Below are positions 48,781 through 58,981 of a stretch of 64,000 nucleotides of DNA, piece after piece (position 1 is the stretch's first letter; the number at the start of each line of letters is the position of its first letter). The position numbers and the translations under genes were made by a program. The notes beneath the pieces were generated by a model. It was given only the letters and a program-made list of their open reading frames with translations. It had not been told where the DNA came from and did no database searches. Source of the DNA: Xiphophorus maculatus (lineage: Eukaryota; Chordata; Actinopteri; Cyprinodontiformes; Poeciliidae). The stretch lies in assembly GCF_002775205.1 (NCBI RefSeq), contig NC_036446.1, forward strand, positions 12,462,565-12,526,564. Reading direction: 5' to 3'.

Positions 48781-50099
48781 TATCAAACATTCACCAGACG
48801 CTGAAACACACCTGCAGTTTGTTGGAAATGAGGTGTTGACATTCACAAATGACATTGAAATAAAATCCAGTCCATCCAGTCCTGGTTTGAGGCGATTCCT
48901 CCGGATCCTGATTGAGGAAAAATATCCCAACTTCACAAGATGTGCTTTTATCTAATCAGAGCTCTGTGGTTCCTCCTATAAGTCTGAAATATCTCACATT
49001 GAGGTCATTAAACCGAAGTTCAGATCTACCATAACTGACTGATTCCTGCTTGCCTCAGGTTTGCAACCAGCTTCTGAAACCAGTAACCTCCTCCCAGTGT
49101 CAGAATCTCACTGAGGAACAAACTTCATTAGGTTTTCTATCACTTTAATGTTTCTGCTATAACTGATGGATATTTGCATATGAAATTAGTCAATAGTTTC
49201 ATTTACAATTTTTATATCTTCGTGTTATGAGGTAGATCTCTGCCGGCTGGTGACAAAAAAGTAGATCTTGGTCTCAAAATGTTTGGGCACCACACAGCAA
49301 CATTAAACCCATCAGGGAAACATAAACTACATTTGCTTTGCATTGTCCTTTTATGATGACAGTGATATAGTATGATCCGATTAAATATTAGATTCTTGAT
49401 TAATATGGGTTGTTGCCATGTTGTTGTACAATGTTTTAAGATCTTGTTCAGTGTGCCCCTTTTTAAGTTTGAGTCCCTGCCCCTCCAAAGGTCTTTGCGT
49501 GGCCCTGTGTGCATGTGAGCAGATAAAACAGAGAAAAGACAAACAGTCCTTTGGTCCATAACAGAGTGTTCCTTATGAATTTCTTGTAACATTTCTTGTC
49601 TATAAAATCACAAGATTCATTGTTTCTTTTACGAAGTCTTTTTAGTGACATTAGTCTTTTTCTTTTTTTCTATTTGTAACTTTAGTTAAATATGAGCAAA
49701 CTGTCTTCAAAAACTCAATAAAGTTCACAGTTTCCTAACATTAAAGTCCAGACCGGATGTTTTCAAAGCATCCAAGTTTATAGAAAGCCAACAAGCTCAC
49801 ATATACATAAAACATGATTTTTAACACGTAAGCAACTCTTTATCTGCGAGCTGCACATGTGGTTTTTGTGTTAAACTTCTACAGGCTGTTCTTGAGAAAA
49901 CATGCAGTTGTTTGTATTACTCAACTCCATGCACACCTGCTTGCACCTTGATACAGTCTGCAGGGTCAGTGCTGGCATATTTATTTCCCGTCTCGTTTTA
50001 CTACCTGTCTGTGCAGGTGAAGTTCTGTTGGCTTTATTTCTTACAGGTACAGATCACATTTTCTCCATCTCTTAATGAACTGGACTGGTTTTGTCTGGT
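48781..50099. other. Spacer of the F/G palindrome
   Basis: Sequence between the arms ending 'gaagaacaagcttgtttt' (about 48780) and starting 'aacaagcttgttcttc' (about 50110). It holds the 'cataacagagtgttcc' unit at 49500-49620. Short open frames at 49912-50157 and similar are repeats of 43621-43869 and 54609-54923; no domain recognised. Confidence 0.6.
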
Positions 50100-51805
50100 G
50101 ATTGTTTGGTTAAAACAAGCTTGTTCTTCATTCGGTGAAGTTATTCACACTGGATAGAGGATCCACAAGTTTTAATCCACAATTTAGAATAGAAATACTA
50201 CATGATAAAATTAATCAAAGTACATTTATGTCTTTATGTACATTTATGTGGCATTAATCTTTGCTTTGAGATCTGTTTTATTGCATCTTGAAATCTATTT
50301 TGATAGAGATCTTAATGGCTTTCTTACACAATCACATAGTATTTTGCAAAGATTTGTAGATCTTTAAGTTTATAGCATTTGTTTATTTCCTGGTTCAGTA
50401 AAGGGATCCTAAAAAGCCACGTTCACCGAAACCTCTGCCTCTCCCAGCTGCTGCCTTCCCTTCTTGAGAAAAAATATACCTACACGTTTTGTTTTACTAC
50501 CTGTATGTGTCATTAGCAGGAGAAGATCTATTGTTGGCTTTACCATGGGACAAATGCATAAATTATCCCCTATATTGTTTCTTGCAGACAGATGATATTT
50601 TCTTTACCTCTAAATGAACTGGACTGGTTTGAAACCAGTAGCACTATTAATAGTTTATTTCTTTTGTGACAAACTAGATAAAGGTGCCGAGCCCTTTATA
50701 TTCAAAGATGTTCAGCCTGCAGCCGTGTGCATGTGAGCAGATAAAACAAAGACAAAGAGTCCTTTTGTCCATAACAGAGTGTTCCTTATGAATTTCTTGT
50801 AACATTTCATGTCTATAAAATCACAAGATTCTTATACAAATGACATTTTAGTTACATTAGTCTTTTGGTTTTTCACATTGTATCATCAGGACTTCTTAAA
50901 AAAAAATTATATTCAGATTTTTCCTTAACTTGATCTTTGTTAGCACATTAGCTCCACTGCCCATGAAATGGGTTATATACTGTATATAATGCAGGTCTGA
51001 AGTACTAACAGGGGTTGTTTCTCAGTCATGAAACATTTAATATTTTAAATGTTTTGGCACAGTTTGAGCCTTTTGTTAACAAAATGTGACACTTTGACTT
51101 TATGTCCTGCTGTTCAGCCTCTTGTGTTCACAAATGCATCAAAGCAGTCAAGAAAAACTGTAAAAGCAAAGAATCATGGGTGATGAAAGAGGTCTGTGTC
51201 TTTAATAGAATCACATCTGTTAAAATTTTACCATAGTTTTCTTTTAATTGTGTTTAAAAATCAAAATTGTTTTAATTTAATTGGGTGAATCTCTGTGAGG
51301 ATTAATTTTTTGTTGTAATTTCAGATCTACAACAAATGCAAATGCTCTTTACCACCCAGCACTGTAATATTGATCATTTTCAAAATAAAAGAATCGGTTT
51401 GTAGAGGGCCATTTACTTTTGGGAGCAAAGGCAGATGTAAATTCTTGTAGATTGGAAACCAAACAGTTCTTTCTTAAAAAAACATCGACATGAAAACAAA
51501 AACGAGTCGCTCTTTCATCAAAAAATAATTTTTATTTCATCAAGTTTACAATCAAGTTTTCTTTTGAGCAAAACTCACTGTAAGGTTGTGCAGCAAAATT
51601 TATGAGCTGCTTTTTTGAGTCAATTCCTTAATATTGATTAACTTTTGTTTCATTGGTTGATTATTTTAGTTATGAGGGAGAAAGTTTTTGTTTTTAGTTA
51701 AATAATCTGTCAATGGAACAATAACTTTTTTCCAAGTTTCTTTAGAACGATGAGATATTAAAGTTTCTCTGTATGCAGATGACAGCACAGATGGTTGTCC
51801 GTCCT

Positions 51806-51854
51806 GTGATTGGTGTCTCTCTTCAGCAGGAAGTTATGAACAGAGATTAAAAGC
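51806..51854 (+). promoter_or_regulatory. Core promoter of protease G
   Basis: GATTGG (51808-51813) and ATTAAAAG (51846-51853), before the ATG at 51896. Confidence 0.5.
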
Positions 51855-51895
51855 TGCTGCAGGACTGCAGACATTCACAGGAAGCTGGACCAGCA

Positions 51896-53449
51896 ATGGC
51901 TCTGCTGAAGGTTCTGATGCTCCTGGGGCTGGGTGAGTCGGAAACACTGGAGACACTGGAGACATTTCCACTGGTTCCAGTGAGGCTGCTGCTCTCTGTG
52001 ACTCTCGAACTTTCCTCTGATTCTGTTTCAGACTGAAACGTCGTTGCATATAAACAGATTCTTTTTAATCTTTTACTGTTTAGCCTTTTTCTGTTCTTGT
52101 TGCCATGTTTGCACCTGATTTCTGAGTAAAGTCCTCCTTTTTCTTCTTCAGGTGTTTCAGTGAAATCAGATGTTTCTCTGCAGAAGAGAATCATTGGAGG
52201 TCAAAACTGTGATGAAGGTGAGCATCTTTATCATGTTCGGCTGGAGAGACGTAACGGTACTCATATGAGCCGCTGTGGAGGATCTCTGATCCACCCTCAG
52301 TGGATCCTGACTGTGGCTCGCTGCTGGAAGTCAGAGGATGGATGGTAGGAAGGAAACATGAAGACAGTTTTATCTGCAGATTATCAGGTTTTCTGTCTGT
52401 TCATTATAATCTAACCTTTTCTGCAGGACTAACAGAGCAATGTTAAAAGTTCATCCACGGACTGTTATACAGTACATACAGTCAATCCGACAAGTTCCTG
52501 AGATTTACGGCCAGCACCATGACATCATTTTGCTGAAGCTTCAGACACCAGTAACAGATGTCCCAGTTGCTCGGCTACCAGACTGCAGTTATCGTCTTAA
52601 AGCGTAAGTCTTTCTCTGATCAAAAACATGACTTCAGGTTTTCTGTCTCCACTCCTCCAGTCCTGCTGCCTCTGCTTCAGCACACCTGAGTCAGGTAATC
52701 AGGCCACCAGCAGAACCAGAACCTGTTTAGCTCAGGTGTGTTGGACCAGAGACACATGTAAAGGATCTAGGACACACTGAGGACTGGAGGTGGACACTCC
52801 TGTGTCAGTGGATGAAGTCCTTCATGGATTTATTTTCTGTTATTTCATTGTTCTTCATAATAATTAATTTTCTACATTGTTATCTTGTATTTTTACATTT
52901 TATTGTTATTGTTTTTTAGAGACGATGTTGTTCAACTGGCAGGAGAGGGAGCAACAACAGCTGGCCCCAATAATGAACGATGTGAGAGAAATATTGAAGT
53001 TATGAGAATAAAATCTTTGTTTCTGTCTCTACAGAGAAGGTAGAGGGAAGAACATGTTAATGATTCTCATGTTTCTCTACAGTGCCCCCCAATGCTCCTA
53101 TTCCAGCACATCTTCAATGTGTCAACATGCAGGTTTTTCGTATTTCCGTCATCATGCCGCCGTATGGGTATATATTCCTTGCTTCAGCACCGAACAGGGA
53201 TATATGTCGTGTGAGTTTGCTGCTTTAATGTCTCTCTGCAGCGATTAGAAGACTTTTCTGTTTATAACATAAATAAATATATTGATATAAAAATTTCTAC
53301 AGGGCGACACTGGTGGAGCAGCGGTGTACAACGACATGATTTATGGTGTGATTTCTTTTGCTGGAATAAAGGCATGTCAGAAACCAACTGCAATCTTGGA
53401 TGTGTGTGAATACCTGTGGTGGATAAAAGCCGTAACTAGGATTCAATAA
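51896..53449 (+). CDS. S1-family pseudoprotease G, His57 to Arg and Ser195 to Thr
   Basis: Six exons: 51896-51932, 52152-52344, 52427-52603, 52920-52981, 53083-53210 and 53303-53449 (744 nt, 247 residues). Same double active-site loss as E and F (TVARCW, GDTGGA), with Asp102, Asp189 (RDICRGD) and QKR|IIGG kept, and the NGT glycosylation site present. Private features: VKSDVS in place of VNSDVS after the signal peptide, GEHLYH for GERLYH, GEG retained where E and F have GDG, LPPNAPIP at the start of exon 5, and C-terminus LWWIKAVTRIQ. Exon 2 ends WKSEDGW as in A and B, whereas the E and F version is WQSEPGW. This mosaic again suggests conversion between copies. Confidence 0.86.
52646..52802. 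mobile_element. hAT-like miniature element in intron 3 of protease G
   Basis: Same block as at 6561-6716. Confidence 0.6.
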
Positions 53450-54440
53450 AACATGAACTATAATGAAATAAAATTCTCATCAAATTTCCTCTCACATATA
53501 AATTTATAATTTTATCTTCATCAGTTTGATCCACATGTTTGTAGAATTAGAATAAATCAATAGTTTTGTTTTTTCTCACCTGATCTTGACCTCCCTAATG
53601 GAGCTTTCTCTTCACCTGAAAAATGAAAAATAAATCAATAAATGAATGAAAAAGAAACATTTCCTGGCTGATTGTCTTTACATTCATGGTTCAGTTTGTT
53701 CACTTGATATTTTCCCTGAACTGAGTCTAAAAACGTGACATGAGTTTTAAATCACATGAAGAGGAACACCAGAAGTAATTTATTTATTCAGTTTTTGTCT
53801 TTATTTTACATCAGAAATGAACATGCAGCATCTAAACTCTGCAGCTCTGGAGTTACTCTTCCTGATTTAGTTCTAGAGAACTTTAAACTCCAACAAGCCC
53901 AAAGAGCTGTGCACAAAAATAATGAAACAGAAGTCACATAATACAGCAAGTAAGAGATAATAGACTCCTAATATTTTAAAAATAATAAAAAACATCATAT
54001 TTTTAAGAAAGATACAAATAAGTAAAAAGTTCAATAATTAAAACAATTTAAAAGTAAAAATCTCAAATGAAAGAAGTTTTAAGAAAATATTTAAAAATGG
54101 GTCAAACTAATTAATGGTAGCTTCTGTTTGCCACAAACTTAACATGAAAATGATAGAAACTTTTCCTCTATTGAAGTTAAAGATTCATTGTTAATTTTAA
54201 AATTAACAATTTTTAAAGAGTCACATAAAGCTACAAAAAAGAATTATCATAAAAAACAACATAAGAATTAGCTGCAAAATAAAGGAAGAAGAGCAATAAT
54301 ATATTTTCTTTCACTGTTGAAATTATAATGTAAATTACATGTTTATTATGTAAAACTTCTCAGAAATTACAATTTGCTTTTCAAAAGTTTAAATATGACA
54401 GAAGTTCTCTGGAAATTTTATAGTAAAATCTATGTAAGGA

Positions 54441-55156
54441 ACCGATTAATATCTCTATCAAAATAGATTTCAAGATGCAATAAAACAGATCTCAAAACAA
54501 AGATTAATGCCACATAAATGCAGATAAACACATAAATGTACTTTTATTTGATAAATTTTATCATGAAGTATTTCTTTTCTAACTTGTGGATTAAAACTTG
54601 TGGATCCTCTATCCAGTGTGAATAACTTCACTGAATGAAGAACAAGCTTGTTTTAAAAAAACACTCACCAGACGAATCCAGTCCAGTTCATTAAGAGATG
54701 GAGAAAATGTGATCTGTACCTGTAAGAAATAACGCCAACAACAGAACTTCACCTGCACAGACAGGTAGTAAAACGAGACGGGAAATAAATATGCCAGCAC
54801 TGACCCTGCAGACTGTGTCAAGCTGCAAGCAGGTGTGCATGGAGTTGAGTAATACAAACAACTGCATGTTTTCTCAAGAACAGCCTGTAGAAGTTTAACA
54901 CAAAAACCACATGTGCAGCTCACAGATAAAGAGTTGCTTACGTGTTAAAAATCATGTTTTATGTATATGTGAGCTTGTTGGCTTTCTATAAACTTGGATG
55001 CTTTGAAAACATCCGGTCTGGACTTTAATGTTAGGAAACTGTGAACTTTATTGAGTTTTTGAAGACAGTTTGCTTATATTTAACTAAAGTTACAAATAGA
55101 AAAAAAGAAAAAGACTAATGTCACTAAAATGTCCTTCGTAAAAGAAACAATGAATC
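54441..55156. other. G-side flank, mirror of the E-F interval
   Basis: It mirrors about 43350-44035, including the junction 'aaatctatgtaaggaaccga'. No gene seen. Confidence 0.65.
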
Positions 55157-55460
55157 TGTCAGGATCTGTGTTTATTTAGAGTTTTCTGTGTCCTTAAGTC
55201 TCTTCGTTGTCCTGTCCTCCCCTTGATTGTTCCCAGGTGTGTCTCGTCTCTGTGATTACCCTCCCGTGTATTTAACTCCACCTGTGTTCCTTGTTCCTCG
55301 TCGGGTCCTCGTCAACGTCAATGTTATCTTCTTCGTCGTCTGTGTTTCCATGTGCCTGCTGTTCGTTGTATGGACTGAGCTTCTTCATTAAAATCACCAT
55401 ATTCCTCATACCTGGGTCCGCTGCCTCTACCTCACCACCTCACACCCGCACTTCATGACA
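55157..55460. repeat. 5' LTR of the compact element
   Basis: TGTCA..TGACA termini. It holds a TATA-like 'gtatttaact' and 'attaaaatcacc'. Confidence 0.88.
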
Positions 55461-56890
55461 GAAGGACCCGACCAAACCGAATGGTGAGAAATATGACCCA
55501 GTACGACCAAGAGGCATGGTTCCAGCAGCAGTTGGAGTTGGCTCAGCGGGATCTCTACAAGGACGTAGAGATCCTGCCATCTCCGCTGCTGCTGGAAGAA
55601 ATGGGACTGGACTCGGACTACACCCTGGCGATTAGAAAATGTCAGATCCGACCAGTCACCAACCCGGAACCCCCTGAATTCGGCCCCCGCCATTACTCAC
55701 GCCGGGGGAGAAAGCGACGTGAGCCGCCGGTGAACCCGGCCCCTCCCGGATCCGTCACCTCCGCTGTCTGCCCGGAGACAGCGACGTGAGCCGCCGGTGC
55801 ACCCGGTCCCTCGTCGCTTTCTGGAGCCGCCACCTCCGCTGCCAGCTCGGAGACAGCGACGTGAGCCGCCGGTGCACCCGGCTCCTCGTCGCTTTCCGGA
55901 GCCGCAGCCGCTTCCAAGGCTTCGCTGCGGCTCGCCCCCGCAGCCGTTTCCAAGGCTTCGCTGCGGCTCGCCCCCGCAGCCGGCCCCGAGGCTCCGCTCC
56001 GGCTCACCTCCAGCCGGCGCACCGGAGGCCGAATCAGCCGGCGTTCCTGCCGGCGAACCGGAGGCCGAATCAGCCGGCGTTCCTGCCGGCGCACCGGAGG
56101 CCGAATCAGCCGGCGTTCCTCCCGAGACCCCGACTCCCGAGACCCTCTACGTTCCCTCCGAGACCCCGACTCCCGAGACCCCCAGTGTTCCGACCGAGAC
56201 TCCCTGCGTTCCTACCGAGACCGAGACCCCCTGCGTTCCACCCGAGACCCCCTGCGTTCCACCCGAGACCCCCTGCGTTCCACCCGAGACCGAGACCCCC
56301 TGCGTTCCACCCGAGACCGAGACCCCCAGCGTTCCACCCGAGACCGAGACCCCCAGTGTTCCACCCGAGACTCAGACCCCTTGTGCTCCGACCGAGACCC
56401 CCTGTGCTCCACCAGAGACCCTACCTCGGGGGGCTCGTCATCGCCGTCTGTGGGCGGCCCCCGGGACTCCCCATTGCCACCTCCAGCGCCGCGGACGGCC
56501 GCTGGACCGCCTCCGGGGTTCCCGCCTCCAGCGCCACGGATGGCCGCCGGACCGCCTCCGTGGTTCCCGCCTCCGTGGTTCCCGCCTCCGTGGTTCCCGC
56601 CTCCGGCGCCGCGGACGGCCGCCAGACCGCCTCTGTGGTTCCCGTCTCCAGCGCTGCGGACGGCCGCCGGACCGCCTCTGTGGTTCCCGCCTCCTTTGCC
56701 TCCGCCCACCCTGTGGGGAGTTTTTTGTTGTTTTTGGACTCTTGGCCCTCCCTGTGTTTCCGCCCACAACGGTGGGTTGTTTTATGTTTTTTCTGGACTC
56801 TGGCCCCCCCGTCCGGCGCCCCTCCGCCCACCCTTGTTGTGTTTTTTGTTTTGTGGGCGCCTGGTAGCCGCCCTTGAGGGGGGGGGGTAC

Positions 56891-57194
56891 TGTCAGGATC
56901 TGTGTTTATTTAGAGTTTTCTGTGTCCTTAAGTCTCTTCGTTGTCCTGTCCTCCCCTTGATTGTTCCCAGGTGTGTCTCGTCTCTGTGATTACCCTCCCG
57001 TGTATTTAACTCCACCTGTGTTCCTTGTTCCTCGTCGGGTCCTCGTCAACGTCAATGTTAGCTTCTTCGTCGTCTGTGTTTCCATGTGCCTGCTGTTCGT
57101 TGTATGGACTGAGCTTCTTCATTAAAATCACCATATTCCTCATACCTGGGTCCGCTGCCTCTACCTCACCACCTCACACCCGCACTTCATGACA
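56891..57194. repeat. 3' LTR of the compact element
   Basis: Nearly identical to 55157-55460, directly after the G-rich tract. Confidence 0.88.
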
Positions 57195-57199
57195 GAATC

Positions 57200-57920
57200 T
57201 TGTGATTTTATAGACAAGAAATGTTACAAGAAATTCATAAGGAACACTCTGTTATGGACCAAAGGTCTGTTTGTCTTTTCTCTGTTTTATCTGCTCACAT
57301 GCACACAGGGCCGTGCAAAGACCTTTGGAGGGGCAGGGGCTCAAACTTAAAAAGGGGCACACTGAACAAAATCTTAAAACATTGTACAACAACATGGCAA
57401 CAACCCATATTAATCAAGAATCTAATATTTAATCGGATCATACTATATCACTGTCATCATGAAAGGACAATGCAATGCGAATGTAGTTTATGTTTCCCTG
57501 ATGGGTTTAATGTTGCTGTGTGGTGCCCAAACATTTTGAGACCAAGATCTACTTTTTTGTCATCAGCCGGCAGAGATCTACCTCATAACACGAAGATATA
57601 AAAATTGTAAAATTAAAATCCAACATGACAAAAGGTGCCTAGCCCTTTATGTTCAAAGATGTTCAGCCTGCAGCCGTGTGCATGTGAGCAGATAAAACAA
57701 AGACAAAGAGTCCTTTTGTCCATAACAGAGTGTTCCTTTTGAATTTCTTGTAACATTTCATGTCTATAAAATCACAAGATTCTTATACAAAGGACATTTT
57801 AGTTACATTAGTTTTTTGGTTTTTCACATTGTAGCATCAGGACTTCTTAAAAAAAATTATATTCAGATTTTTCCTTAACTTGATCTTTGTTAGCACATTA
57901 GCTCCACTGCCCATGAAATG
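57200..57920. other. Outer G-side flank made of locus repeats
   Basis: 57200-57605 mirrors 49212-49620. A sequence of about 20 bp at 57609-57630 matches the start of the solo LTR. 57634-57920 repeats 50690-50970 in the same orientation and stops at 'gcccatgaaatgg'. No gene. Confidence 0.65.
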
Positions 57921-58154
57921 GAGCCTTGGTGAAAATTCAAACTGGGAGACTCGACCAGCTTCACCACGTCATCTAATCACTACGCCCGACCGCAGCCAAT
58001 CCGGACCGGAGCTTCACGCCGCTCCAGCCAATCGTCGTCCAAAGACACCTTCAAAAGTCCAAGCTACCCTGGGGTCTTCCTGCTCGTCAGCCGTGCTTCG
58101 AACCTACGTGAACGCTTCTCCTACCTCTCCGACATTCAGTCAACAAGTTTCAGC
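57921..58154. other. GC-rich unclassified repeat, left part
   Basis: It starts 'ttggtgaaaattcaaactgg', like the insert at 37176, and continues after the hAT insertion at 60097. No domain recognised. Confidence 0.5.
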
Positions 58155-58927
58155 TAGTGATGGTGAGATGAAGCCTCATGAGGCATTGAACCACTTGAGC
58201 CAAATGGTTCGAGAAAGGGTTCATTTCTTGAGGCTTCATGTGCACACGAAACCACCTACTGGCCAGGTGTATAATCACAGCCAGCTGTATCTTAACACGT
58301 GTGATGCATTGAATTTTTGTCTATTATGGCTCTTGGGAATGACTTCACAAAAGGTGTAGGACGAAATCATTTGTCTACATAAATTATGTATACACATATG
58401 TGTATAATAAAATATTGTTTGAATGTATCCTCTGTGTGTAATTATTCCCAAAATAGTCATGTGTCATGTGATATGGCATGTTGTGTAATAAAGTTTTTCT
58501 GTGACTCTAGAAAAATGGCATGGACTTAATCAGGCAGAGGACAGTGAAAGTGCTTGTGGAACTAGGGAGGGGGTGGTGAATAGGCTAATGCTTGTGTAAC
58601 TTGGATGATTTCATGCATTTTTATTAAGAAACAACAATTTCTCCACAGTTTTTGGTTTCAAACGATTTCTCTTTTTTGACACTACATGGATGAGGTGTTA
58701 TTATTGTACCCCAACTCCTTGGAGCACAATAAACACCTCACCTTTACAGAAAATAAGAAACAGTGAAAAATACAGTTCCTCATAAGCAAACGTAATGCAT
58801 CTGCAAATGTTCAGTTCACCTTACCTTGTTAGGGCTTATCAAGTCAAAATCGAAAGAGGAGGGGAAATCCTCCTCTTTCTCGCCGGCTCCATCCTTCTCC
58901 TATCCTGTCCTCGTGCTCCTAAATCTC

Positions 58928-58981
<54 letters not shown>

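Larger units (their letters stand above)
44055..50340 (-). repeat. Tandem unit 2 (protease F)
   Basis: Direct repeat of 37765-44040. Its outer part, from about 48780 leftwards, also forms an inverted repeat with the G region. Confidence 0.88.
50100..54440 (+). repeat. Right arm of the F/G palindrome
   Basis: Mirror of the F region (about 44050-48780), but without the solo LTR. The empty target is seen at about 50685 ('gataaaggtgcc'). Confidence 0.85.
55157..57194. mobile_element. Compact LTR retrotransposon, non-autonomous, structurally whole and young
   Basis: Two LTRs of 304 bp (55157-55460 and 56891-57194) start TGTCAGGATCTG and end TTCATGACA. They are flanked by the 5-bp target repeat GAATC (55152-55156 and 57195-57199). 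I find about one difference between the LTRs, which implies a recent insertion. A G-rich polypurine tract precedes the 3' LTR (about 56878-56888). The interior is only 1.43 kb: a gag-like leader (QQLELAQRDLYKDVEILPSP) followed by GC-rich, proline-rich tandem repeats. No protease, reverse transcriptase or integrase is present, so it needs help from another element. Gypsy-like, tentatively. Confidence 0.88.

Noticed and set aside
55693-56831. Long minus-strand and alternative-frame ORFs in the GC-rich interior of the LTR element
   Set aside because: They are side effects of GC-rich tandem repeats with few stop codons. They show no domain.
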